Positions 15,744 to 23,831 of a stretch of 64,000 nucleotides of DNA are shown here, one piece after another. This stretch comes from Rhodopirellula europaea 6C (lineage in GTDB: Bacteria; Planctomycetota; Planctomycetia; Pirellulales; Pirellulaceae), in NCBI RefSeq assembly GCF_000338295.1, contig NZ_ANMO01000120.1, forward strand, positions 124,001-188,000, read 5' to 3'. Position 1 is the first letter of the stretch, and every line of letters starts with the position of its first letter. Made by a program: the position numbers and the translations under genes. Below the pieces are notes generated by a model. It worked only from the letters and a program-made list of their open reading frames with translations. It was not told the DNA's origin and ran no database searches.

Positions 15744-16495
15744 TCTGTGGTGGACTCCAGATAGCGACGTGGCCGCTCATCGAATTTCTCTGCACAGCGC
15801 AGAGAACAGAATACGTATTCAACCTCTTCCCGTTTACGTCTTGCCGCTGCCTGACCCGGCGGAACGGTCATGCCACAAACCGCGTCTCGTTTTCCCTCGG
15901 CACCGCTGAGCATTGGTTCGTGCTCGTTGCCACGACAAAACACCGACGGATGGCGAAAATGTTCGGTCCGATAGACTTCAAGCAAGTCGGTCACCAACTG
16001 CTGTGGATCGTCGCTGTAGAGGACACGCGCGCCGGTCGCTTTTTGACACGTCTCCAGAATGGTCTTGACCATATCGCTAATGCCGCCGGTTCCCGTCAGC
16101 ACGCCGATCAGTTTGCCCTCGTCGTAAGCGATCGCCAATTCACCGAGCGTGCCGCTGCTCCCGCCGACGATGATGACGATGTCGCTGCTGCGAATGTTGA
16201 CGACTTCTCGCCCCATCAACCCGCTACCAGTAAAGATCAGAACATCGTGGGCTAGTGTCGGCGAACCATAGTGATAGGCGTGTTCGTCCAAACTCAAGGC
16301 TGGAGAAATTCCAATGACCATGCCGCCTCGTTCGCTGGCACCACGGGCTGCCGCGAGAGGCAATCCAGGACACGCCCCAGTTACCAGGATGCAGTCCGCT
16401 TCGGCAATCCGTTCGCCCAGCAAAGCCGCAAGCCGAAGAAAGTTGTCTGGGACGTCATTTCCGGCACCACCCATCACGCCGATTTTGAGCTGCAT
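15740..16495 (-). CDS. LOG-family (SLOG) Rossmann protein fused to a C-terminal YHS metal-binding domain
   Basis: The product has 251 aa. Residues about 1-165 are a TIGR00725/LOG-type Rossmann fold: [59 protein letters not shown] (the GG-x-GT-x2-E nucleotide site). Residues about 205-248 form a YHS/TRASH domain: [17 protein letters not shown], then [20 protein letters not shown] (C-x-G-M and C-x3-C). The start at 16495 is supported by GGAGGAAAAG directly upstream. It is coupled to V-ATPase B. LOG enzymes cleave nucleotide-ribosides, while YHS domains bind Cu or other soft metals; the fused role is unknown but suggests a metal-linked nucleotide sensor. Confidence 0.82.
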   Translation of the reverse strand: MQLKIGVMGGAGNDVPDNFLRLAALLGERIAEADCILVTGACPGLPLAAARGASERGGMVIGISPALSLDEHAYHYGSPTLAHDVLIFTGSGLMGREVVNIRSSDIVIIVGGSSGTLGELAIAYDEGKLIGVLTGTGGISDMVKTILETCQKATGARVLYSDDPQQLVTDLLEVYRTEHFRHPSVFCRGNEHEPMLSGAEGKRDAVCGMTVPPGQAAARRKREEVEYVFCSLRCAEKFDERPRRYLESTTE

Positions 16496-16953
16496 CTTTT
16501 CCTCCAGTCTTGCTACGTGCATCACGAGTCAGATAGCCGTGACGCTCGTTTCGCAAACATGCTCAAACGACACACGAGCTATGTCTTGGATGCAATGGCC
16601 GCTGGATTTCTTCACGGAATAGACAATGTATTTTTGTAAGTTTCCTGCATCAGCGAGCCTTGATGTACCGGCTGACTTCACGATTGGGGACGGCATCCGA
16701 GGCTGGGCGTTTAGCGGGCAATGGACGACATTGCCAATTCAAGAGCTTGAATTAAGACGCAACAAACATCAAAGATGGCGGGCGGAGGATTTCTCCTTCG
16801 ATTCTGTCTTAGAAGGCATTCACAAACAGAATCGCCGACCGGCAAGTTTACCGATCGCCGCCCACCGTATTCATTGTCGATTTTCACTTCAAGAACTGAA
16901 AAACACGTGACGTTTGATGCGAGCACCATCAGTCGGCAATCTTCATTCGACAA
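16496..16953. other. Gene-free stretch upstream of the V-ATPase operon
   Basis: This stretch of 458 bp separates the LOG-YHS start from the end of the His-rich lipoprotein gene. Open frames here (16626-16910 plus, 16711-16953 minus) have no recognisable domain, ribosome site or coding character. The part next to 16495 must carry the V-ATPase operon promoter, but no convincing -35/-10 pair was picked out by eye. Confidence 0.5.
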
Positions 16954-17514
16954 TCACTCATGTCCGTGTGCTTCTTCTGAAAAATCGCCAGAGTAGGGTG
17001 TGCCGTCGATGACGCCGGTCATGGTGCCAGCGTATTCTTGGACCACACCCAACTTTTCGTGCGTACCAATGAAGCGTGACGACTTGCCTGGCGGGTCCGA
17101 CTCTTCGGGAACCGCTTCCAGCATGATAGACATCTGAGGATCGGTGATTGCCAAGTCGATCGTCTCCGCGTCGATTGGAGTCGCTGTCTTTTCGTCGGCT
17201 CCCAACACGTAAACAGTTGCTTGTGTCTTGTCGTGATCGACCGTGAACTCGACGTGGTACTTTCCGCCGCCCCAATCGGCGATCGTTCCGTCGTGTGGCC
17301 CAGCACCGTGGCCGTGACCGGCGACGGTGTGGTCGTCGCCCTCTTCGCCATCAGCGTGTTCGTGGCCGTGGTCGTCAGTTTCGACGGTTGGCGTTGGTGT
17401 TGTTGACGCGGTTTCTTGTTTGCAGCCGACGAAGCCAAAAAGGCAAGCGAGAACGACTGCAGATCGGAGGTTGTCGATTGCAGGTTTTTGAATTGCGGTT
17501 TTCAGGACCATCAT
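16954..17514 (-). CDS. His-rich lipoprotein at the end of the RND efflux operon
   Basis: The protein has 186 aa. The lipobox is LACLFGFVGC (Cys near residue 30), so it should be membrane-anchored in the periplasm. The next 45 residues are a His/Asp/Glu-rich metal sponge (DDHGHEHADGEEGDDHTVAG; GHGHGAGPHDG). The C-terminal 110 residues form a beta-rich domain (YHVEFTVDHDKTQATVYVLG) that ends EEAHGHE. The start is the ATG at 17514 (or 17511); the upstream extension is noise. It follows the CzcA-like pump by 85 bp. Role inferred: periplasmic buffer or donor of divalent metal to the pump. Confidence 0.78.
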   Translation of the reverse strand: MMVLKTAIQKPAIDNLRSAVVLACLFGFVGCKQETASTTPTPTVETDDHGHEHADGEEGDDHTVAGHGHGAGPHDGTIADWGGGKYHVEFTVDHDKTQATVYVLGADEKTATPIDAETIDLAITDPQMSIMLEAVPEESDPPGKSSRFIGTHEKLGVVQEYAGTMTGVIDGTPYSGDFSEEAHGHE

Positions 17515-17599
17515 TTTGTTTCTTTCGGAAGAGAGATATTGAGTGGGAGCTAGTTGGTTGCAGAGTTTCAATCTGCAATTTTCAATCGTCATTCTTCAT

Positions 17600-20500
17600 T
17601 TACATCAGTTCGTCCTCCTCATTTTCGAGTTTTGCAAGTCGGGCGGCGTCTTTACCGCTAAACTGCCAGAACAGCCCTGGGTGAATCAAAAACTCACAGA
17701 ACGTCGATGTGATCAGGCCACCAAGAATGACCGTCGCAACGGGGTAAAGAATTTCACGACCCGGTTCTTGTCCGCCCAGCACAAGTGGAATCAACCCGAT
17801 GCCAGCAGTCAGAGCCGTCATCAACACTGGTGCGAGTCGCTCCAGGCTGCCACGCAGTACCATCTCTTGAGTGAAGTCCTCGCCTTCCTCTTTCATCAGG
17901 TGGAAGTAGTGTGTGACCAACAAGATGCCGTTACGAACCGCTATTCCACCGAGCGAGATGAATCCGACAAGACTGGCAACGGTGAGACTTTGCTGCGTGA
18001 TGACCAGTGCCATCACGCCGCCGATAAACGCGGTCGGAAGCGCGTTGAGGATTTGCAGAGCGATGCGGATCGACGGAAACAACACCAACAAGACCACGAA
18101 CATTCCGATCACGGAAATTCCGGCCAGCACGATGATCAGTTGCGTCGCCCGCTGTTGACTCTCGAATTGTCCGCCATATTCAATGAAGTATCCAACTGGC
18201 ATTTCAACTTGATCGCCGATGCGCTGCTCGATGTCACCCACTGCTCCGGCCAAATCGCGTCCTTCGGTATTGCAGCGAATGACAATCCGGCGGCGGGCGT
18301 TCTCGCGGTTGATGGAGTTCGGTCCGGTGCCGACGCCCACGTCCGCGACCTCACGGAGTTCGATCTGCCCGCGGTCGGGTTGCCCCTCACGATCAGGCAG
18401 GTCGATGCGGAGTCGATCGAGGTTGGCATAGTCGGTGCGGCATTCCTCTTCGAGACGCACAAGCAAATCGAAACGTCGTTGACCTTCGAGAACTTGTGAA
18501 ACGACTTCACCCTGCAATGCCGTTTGCAATACATCAGCAACATATTCGCGAGTCAGTCCATGCAATGCCAAATCATCGGCTCGCAGTTCGATATGCAACT
18601 CCGCCGTCTCTTGAATCGGCTCGACCACAGGCGGTGTGATTCCAGGCACGTCTTGAATGGTTGCCTTCACCTGCTCGGCTACTCGCTGCAACGTGTCCAA
18701 TTCGTCGCCGTGAATCTTGATCGCGATTTGAGCGTAAACGCCCGAGATCATGTGGCTAATCAAATGCGCAAGCGGTTGCTCGACTTCGATATCTACGCCG
18801 GGAGCTTCATTGCTGATCCGTTCCCGTAATCGAGCCAAGATTTTCTCTCGTTCTGTCGGCGATTCCGGATTCATGCTCAGGATGTATTCGCCGAAATTGA
18901 CTGGCGAAGCGTGCTCGTCCATCTCCGCACGTCCCGTTCTGCGAACAAAATGCAAGATTTCGCCATCAGGGTTTTCGTCGTTCTTTCGCATCGACAGAAA
19001 CACGGAATCAATCGAACGAGAAACCTGGTTTGATGCGTCAAGCGACGAACCCGGCGGCAACGTCACGTTCACTTGAATACTGCCTTCGTCGAACGGAGGC
19101 AGGAAGTTACGTCCCAACATTGACATCTGCCATGCGGCGACGGCGACAGCAAGCCACGTCAAAATCAGTAGCGTGCGCGGCATCGCCATGCTCAGACGAA
19201 TCAAGTAGGTCACGAGCTTCTTCAATCCGTGCAGCAGAAACCCGTCGCCTTCGTGGTGAGTTGCTCGCGAGTTCGGAAGGAGGTAGTAGGACAGCACTGG
19301 CGTCACAGTCATGGATACGACGAACGACGAAAGTATCGACACGATGTACGCGAAACCGAGTGGCGTGAACAACCGACCTTCGACACCCGACAACGCAAAC
19401 AGCGGCATGAAGGACAGAATCACGACCGCCGTTCCGAATACGATCGAGCTGCGAATCTCCTTGCTCGCCTCAAAAGTGATGAGGATGGAGGGTTTCTGCT
19501 GTTCGATGGGCAACAGATTGTTCTGCTTCAAACGCCGAAAGATGTTTTCGACATCGACGATGGCGTCATCGACAAGCTCTCCCATGGCGACGGCAATCCC
19601 GCCCAGCGTCATCACGTTGATGGAAAGCTCGGTGCCGCTAAGCCATCCCATAATGCGAAACGTCAGCGTCGTAAGCACTAGTGAAAGCGGGATCGCAGTG
19701 AGTGTGATGAATGTCGTGCGAAAATTCAGTAGGAATAGAAACAGGACGATGATGACTAGCACCGCACCGATCACGAGTGCTTCAGCGACATTGAAGATGC
19801 CACGATCGATGAAGTTCCGCAGTCGAAACAATTCTGAATTGACAATGATGTCCGCTGGCAAGGATGCTTCGACTTCGACAAACGCCTCCGCGACCGCGTC
19901 GCTCAGATCGCGAGTGTCAACGTGAGGTTGTTTGACGGTCGTGAATACGATCCCCGGTTTGCCATTGACGCTGCCGTCGCCGCGTTTGAACTGTGGTCCT
20001 TCGGTCACGCGAGCGACTTGCTCCAGTAAAACGGCGCGTTTGGCGTGATTTCCAACGGGAACCTTTTTCAAATCCTCGATCACGACACGCGACTCTGGTC
20101 CCAACCGGCCAAGAACACGGATGGGTCGCTCCGTTTCCCCGGTCACAGCAAACCCGCCACTGGTATTGATGTTGCTTGCCCGCAGCGCTTGTTCAACGTC
20201 TTGAACGGTGACGCCGTATTCGAGTAGCGCCGTGGGGTCAATCAGAATTTGATATTGCTTGCGATCGCCGCCGAGCATGAAGACTTCCGCAACACCAGTC
20301 ACTTTCAACAGTCGTGGACGAATGATCCAGTCGGCGACCGTTCGTAGTTCGAGTTGCTGCTTTTCAACCGTAAAGAAGTTTGCGTCGTATGACTTACCGC
20401 CAATTTGAATTGTGGCGGTGCCGACAGAAATGCTCTGCAGATGCGAGTCAGAATCCGGGTCATCTTGCCACTGAGTTTTCTCTGGACTAATTTTCTCCCA

Positions 20501-21070
20501 CGTTGAAAAGTCATGCCGATCACCCGGCCGCCAAACACCAATTTGAAAGTTTCCGTTTGGCCCGACAACCATCTCGGCCATCATTTCCGTATTACCGACC
20601 TGGGCTAGTCGTCCTCCGCTGGGGCCGTTTTGGCGATAGATGCCTGCGACGATGATTTGACCCATGATCGACGATGGCGGCGTCATCTGCGGCCGAATCC
20701 CGTCGGGTAAAATTCCTTCGAGCGTCGACAGACGCTCTTGCACGGTTTGTCTCGCAGCCCGAATTTCTGTTGACCAATCGAATTCGATGTAAATGACGTT
20801 CAGCCCGGCGGTCGACTGACTACGAACGGCTTGAACTCCGTTGGCCCCCATCAGGGCAATTTCGATCGGCTGAGTCACCAGCGTCTCGACTTCTTCGGTC
20901 GCCAGCCCAGGAGCTTCGGTGATGATGACGACTCGAGGTCGGTCGAGGTCGGGAAAGACGTCGATCGACATCTGTGCGGCCAAGTACGAACCGTAGACCA
21001 GCACAAACAGGCTGACGACGACGACCAGCATTCGGTATCGAAGCGAGAACTTTATTATTGAATCGAGCAT
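17600..21070 (-). CDS. Heavy-metal RND efflux pump, CzcA/CusA family (pump 1)
   Basis: The 1156-aa inner-membrane pump has a full RND layout with 12 expected helices and two periplasmic loops. The N-terminal helix is followed by AQMSIDVFPDLDRPRVVI. Helix 4 has GGIAVAMGELVDDAIVDVEN (family charge relay), later LPPGSSLDASNQVSRSI and SLGGIAVRNGILLVTHY. An insertion of about 80 residues, rich in polar sequence (TEMMAEMVVGPNGNFQIGVW and following), sits in the first periplasmic loop near residues 135-215. The start at 21070 lies 10 bp after the adaptor stop. It works with the adaptor at 21081-22505. The metal cannot be named from sequence. Confidence 0.9.
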   Translation of the reverse strand: MLDSIIKFSLRYRMLVVVVSLFVLVYGSYLAAQMSIDVFPDLDRPRVVIITEAPGLATEEVETLVTQPIEIALMGANGVQAVRSQSTAGLNVIYIEFDWSTEIRAARQTVQERLSTLEGILPDGIRPQMTPPSSIMGQIIVAGIYRQNGPSGGRLAQVGNTEMMAEMVVGPNGNFQIGVWRPGDRHDFSTWEKISPEKTQWQDDPDSDSHLQSISVGTATIQIGGKSYDANFFTVEKQQLELRTVADWIIRPRLLKVTGVAEVFMLGGDRKQYQILIDPTALLEYGVTVQDVEQALRASNINTSGGFAVTGETERPIRVLGRLGPESRVVIEDLKKVPVGNHAKRAVLLEQVARVTEGPQFKRGDGSVNGKPGIVFTTVKQPHVDTRDLSDAVAEAFVEVEASLPADIIVNSELFRLRNFIDRGIFNVAEALVIGAVLVIIVLFLFLLNFRTTFITLTAIPLSLVLTTLTFRIMGWLSGTELSINVMTLGGIAVAMGELVDDAIVDVENIFRRLKQNNLLPIEQQKPSILITFEASKEIRSSIVFGTAVVILSFMPLFALSGVEGRLFTPLGFAYIVSILSSFVVSMTVTPVLSYYLLPNSRATHHEGDGFLLHGLKKLVTYLIRLSMAMPRTLLILTWLAVAVAAWQMSMLGRNFLPPFDEGSIQVNVTLPPGSSLDASNQVSRSIDSVFLSMRKNDENPDGEILHFVRRTGRAEMDEHASPVNFGEYILSMNPESPTEREKILARLRERISNEAPGVDIEVEQPLAHLISHMISGVYAQIAIKIHGDELDTLQRVAEQVKATIQDVPGITPPVVEPIQETAELHIELRADDLALHGLTREYVADVLQTALQGEVVSQVLEGQRRFDLLVRLEEECRTDYANLDRLRIDLPDREGQPDRGQIELREVADVGVGTGPNSINRENARRRIVIRCNTEGRDLAGAVGDIEQRIGDQVEMPVGYFIEYGGQFESQQRATQLIIVLAGISVIGMFVVLLVLFPSIRIALQILNALPTAFIGGVMALVITQQSLTVASLVGFISLGGIAVRNGILLVTHYFHLMKEEGEDFTQEMVLRGSLERLAPVLMTALTAGIGLIPLVLGGQEPGREILYPVATVILGGLITSTFCEFLIHPGLFWQFSGKDAARLAKLENEEDELM

Positions 21071-21080
21071 GTTGAGTCTT

Positions 21081-22505
21081 TTAGTGGGCCGCGTGAGTAG
21101 TGCCGTCGGCATGGACATGGACGCCTGGTTGCTTGCCGCTAGCCGATTGCGACTTCAAGACTCGATTGAGCGATGCCGCTGAACCTTGCGCCAAGAAGGC
21201 TCCCGCTGTGATGTTGCCGTCGTTTGCGATGACAACTGATCTTCGATCCTCGTGAAGCACGTGAACCGGAATCTGCTTGAACAAGTCGCCGTTTTGCCGA
21301 AACACGTAGGCTTCGGGGCCTTCCCGAACGACCGCTTCGGATGGCAATACAAACACATCATCAAACTTTTCAACCGGGACGTGGATGCGCGCACGTTGCC
21401 CTGGTCGGAAACGCCATACAAGGAAGGCACGCCCTTGCTCGCCATACAATCGCGACTGGTTGGTCAGCGGAACAAAGAAATCAAACGTACGGCTGTTCGT
21501 GTCGATGGAATTCGCCAGATGGCGAATGTTGAAAGTCTGATTCAGCTCCGGCCAACGACCTTCTTCGTCCTCGGCGAACTCGACCTCGATGGGACGCTTT
21601 TCCTGAGCTGCCTGCTCAAGATACGCGGCCTCTCGTTTGAAGGCGTGGCCGACAACGTACAGCATTTGATGATTCGACAGATTCGCGAGCAACTGCCCCG
21701 CTTGAACTTGTTGCCCAAGTTCCACCGACAGTTCTTGTACCTCATAAGCAAGACCTTGGTCCTGTCCCGCTTCGTTGATGTAGGTGACCTGCTGAACCTC
21801 CTGTGGCGGTGCCCGTCTCGAAACGGATGACAAATCGCGAACCGGCGGAGCGACGACATCGACAGTCGAAACGAACGTCCCCGATTCAATCTGCTGCACT
21901 TGATCAGGCATTAACCCGCGAGTGAGCAATTCCTGTCGCGCCGCTTGGATTAACGTGTTTTGACGGCTAACCTCACTCTGCAATTCGATCATCTTGGAAC
22001 GCGAAACCGCACCGGTGTTGACGGCACCTGAAAGTCGATCAATCTCCGCTTGTACGATCGCCGTTTCTTGCCGGGCCTTGAACAATGATGTTTGAGTCGC
22101 TTGCAGGTATTCACTGAAAAGCCGCAGCGTGAATAACGTTTCGCCGGGACGCATGGTGTCGCCGGGAAACGCATGAATTGCGGTAACAACACCGACGGCC
22201 GGTGATGTGACACCCCGGTCGGACAACCCTGGACGGTCGGCGACTTCACCGGGAATCACAACGGTTCGCCAATACGACTGTGGCCGAGCCGCCTTGGACG
22301 TGAGCGACAAGTTCTTACGAGCTTGCTCGCTGATCTCCAGTACTGTTTGCTTCTCGGCGGACTCCGCTGACGGTTTGTCGTCGGAAGCGGCAGCCGTCTC
22401 CTGTTGCGGAAACAACTGCTTGCGGAACGTCCAACCCGCAAACAACACGGCTACCAAGATCGCAGGACCAGCCAGCGACCTAGCAATCGAAACCAATCGG
22501 TTCAT
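21081..22505 (-). CDS. RND periplasmic adaptor (membrane fusion protein), CzcB/CusB type (adaptor 1)
   Basis: The 474-aa protein has an N-terminal anchor (SLAGPAILVAVLFAGWTF) and a HlyD-type lipoyl/barrel core (GVTSPAVGVVTAIHAFPGDT, RPGETLFTLRLFSEYLQATQ). A helical hairpin follows (FKARQETAIVQAEIDRLSGA), then the beta-barrel (RPGQRARIHVPVEKFDDVFV). The last residues are His-rich (GVHVHADGTTHAAH), likely a metal-binding tail. It links pump 1 to an outer-membrane channel. No CusC/CzcC gene is present in the window, so the channel must be encoded elsewhere. Confidence 0.9.
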   Translation of the reverse strand: MNRLVSIARSLAGPAILVAVLFAGWTFRKQLFPQQETAAASDDKPSAESAEKQTVLEISEQARKNLSLTSKAARPQSYWRTVVIPGEVADRPGLSDRGVTSPAVGVVTAIHAFPGDTMRPGETLFTLRLFSEYLQATQTSLFKARQETAIVQAEIDRLSGAVNTGAVSRSKMIELQSEVSRQNTLIQAARQELLTRGLMPDQVQQIESGTFVSTVDVVAPPVRDLSSVSRRAPPQEVQQVTYINEAGQDQGLAYEVQELSVELGQQVQAGQLLANLSNHQMLYVVGHAFKREAAYLEQAAQEKRPIEVEFAEDEEGRWPELNQTFNIRHLANSIDTNSRTFDFFVPLTNQSRLYGEQGRAFLVWRFRPGQRARIHVPVEKFDDVFVLPSEAVVREGPEAYVFRQNGDLFKQIPVHVLHEDRRSVVIANDGNITAGAFLAQGSAASLNRVLKSQSASGKQPGVHVHADGTTHAAH

Positions 22506-22612
22506 AGAAGTATCTCGTTAAAAATCCACAGAGCAGCACCGAGCGCAGCAACTTTCCGAGCGCGCACGCGCAAGCAAATAGGCTGTCGCAATCAAAAGAA
22601 AAAGATGGCTAA

Positions 22613-22659
22613 ATCACCGAGGAAGAAGTCTGGCGTACAAGACGCCGAGATTCGGTGAT
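22613..22659 (-). terminator. Possible hairpin terminator after the His-rich protein gene
   Basis: The arms ATCACCGA (22613-22620) and TCGGTGAT (22652-22659) pair, and inside them GGCGT/ACGCC (22632-22636, 22642-22646) make a second small stem. On the minus strand the hairpin is followed by a T-rich stretch with CTTTTTCTTTT. It could end the transcript of 22669-23115 or merely be an mRNA structure between genes of one operon. Confidence 0.35.
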
Positions 22660-22668
22660 GTGCGTCCG

Positions 22669-23115
22669 CTACAGCCGAAGCGAAGCGATAAGAAGATAGA
22701 TCGGAAGCTCCGCAGGTCGATCAGGCAACGGTTTCGCAAAACCGAATGCTGTCCGATTCGGACAATCACCACAAAACTCAACAAGACCGCAGGAGATGGG
22801 AGTGTCGATCTGCTTGGCCGCTGAAAGTCGGTTCAGCGAAGCATCCGCATGGGTCAGGTAGACCGCGTCCGAATCGTGATCGTCGGGTGTCGACAGAACG
22901 TCGCCCCCGTCCGAATCGACGTCACCTTCATGGTCATGACCGTGACACTCTTTATCGTGATCGCAGTGATCCGATGAGTGTCCGCCAAACAGATGCCAAT
23001 GCGGACGTGCCGCGTGATCGTCCGGCTCCGCCATGCCGCTACCCGCGTGCGAATGAGGCAACGCATGCCCCAGCACAAACAGCGGAATTAGCAGAATGGA
23101 AAGAAGTCGGTTCAA
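22669..23115 (-). CDS. Exported His/Asp-rich metal-binding protein
   Basis: The protein has 148 aa with a signal peptide (LLSILLIPLFVLGHALPHSHA, cut near residue 20). The mature protein starts with a long His/Asp/Glu stretch (residues 22-75: HWHLFGGHSSDHCDHDKECH, then GHDHEGDVDSDGGD). The C-terminal part contains CGLVEFCGDCP, a possible Cys metal site. No enzyme motif is present. It sits just upstream of adaptor 1 on the same strand. Periplasmic metal buffering is the likely role. Confidence 0.75.
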   Translation of the reverse strand: MNRLLSILLIPLFVLGHALPHSHAGSGMAEPDDHAARPHWHLFGGHSSDHCDHDKECHGHDHEGDVDSDGGDVLSTPDDHDSDAVYLTHADASLNRLSAAKQIDTPISCGLVEFCGDCPNRTAFGFAKPLPDRPAELPIYLLIASLRL

Positions 23116-23204
23116 ATGAATCGTCCTGTCACGTTGAAATACCCGGTGTAAGTATAGGTAGCCGGTCGAAATCCGCCTAGCCCAATCTCAGCCCGCTCGC
23201 CCTA

Positions 23205-23783
23205 TCAGTCCGCCGCTCGAAACCAATCGAAGACGTGATCGTGGCCTTCCATTCCCACGACGCGGTGGCGTGCCGGGAGGATACCGAACTCTTTGTGTTC
23301 AAAGCGGGCGAGGATCGTTTCGTTCTCCAATGGGTCGGGAGTTGCATCCGCGTCCCAACCCAGCATCATGTATCCGCCGGGAACCAGAGAGCGATGCACG
23401 ACTTCGACCATGCGTTTGATATCGTCGTCTGTGTCGATTCCGAAACCAAGCAGCCCGTTGATGTGAACAACATCAAACCGTATGCCGCTGAAGACACGAT
23501 CTATCTCGCGGATGTCGCAAGTTCGGTGAAGGTGCCCGTTTCCGAATCGGGCTGCCCGCGGATCAAAATCGAGTGTCCATACCGCAGTGGTTTGCTGATC
23601 AAAAAGCTTCGGGTAGCCGGTATTGTAGCGACGAGTCCCCGCCAGCATCACGTTGGACGGCTCCGCCTCTGCCATCGCAGGAAGCATGACCTCACGGAGG
23701 TACTTACGGTCGGCGAAGCCATGGACCCGCAAATTGAAGGCGACGGAATCAGCGAATCGTTTCGTTTTGGCGACGATATTCAT
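23205..23783 (-). CDS. Class I methyltransferase-like protein
   Basis: The 192-aa protein looks like a Rossmann methyltransferase: TTAVWTLDFDPRAARFG (strand 2 acidic loop), CDIREIDRVFSGIRFDVVHI (strand 4) and MVEVVHRSLVPGGYMMLGWD (post-motif III, the P-G-G turn). A canonical motif I (E/DxGxGxG) is replaced by MLAGTRRYNTGYP, so cofactor binding is uncertain. It lies between the two RND operons, 48 bp after pump 2, on the same strand. There is no obvious link to metal export; it may be a passenger. Confidence 0.65.
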   Translation of the reverse strand: MNIVAKTKRFADSVAFNLRVHGFADRKYLREVMLPAMAEAEPSNVMLAGTRRYNTGYPKLFDQQTTAVWTLDFDPRAARFGNGHLHRTCDIREIDRVFSGIRFDVVHINGLLGFGIDTDDDIKRMVEVVHRSLVPGGYMMLGWDADATPDPLENETILARFEHKEFGILPARHRVVGMEGHDHVFDWFRAAD

Positions 23784-23831
23784 TTGGTAGGATCAGGGTG
23801 CATGTCAAGTGATGAGATTGGAAGTAATGAT

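Noticed and set aside
17543-18499. 318-codon plus-strand frame
   Set aside because: It lies wholly opposite the well-supported RND pump 1 and the intergenic DNA before it, has no domain and no start site; an antisense shadow.
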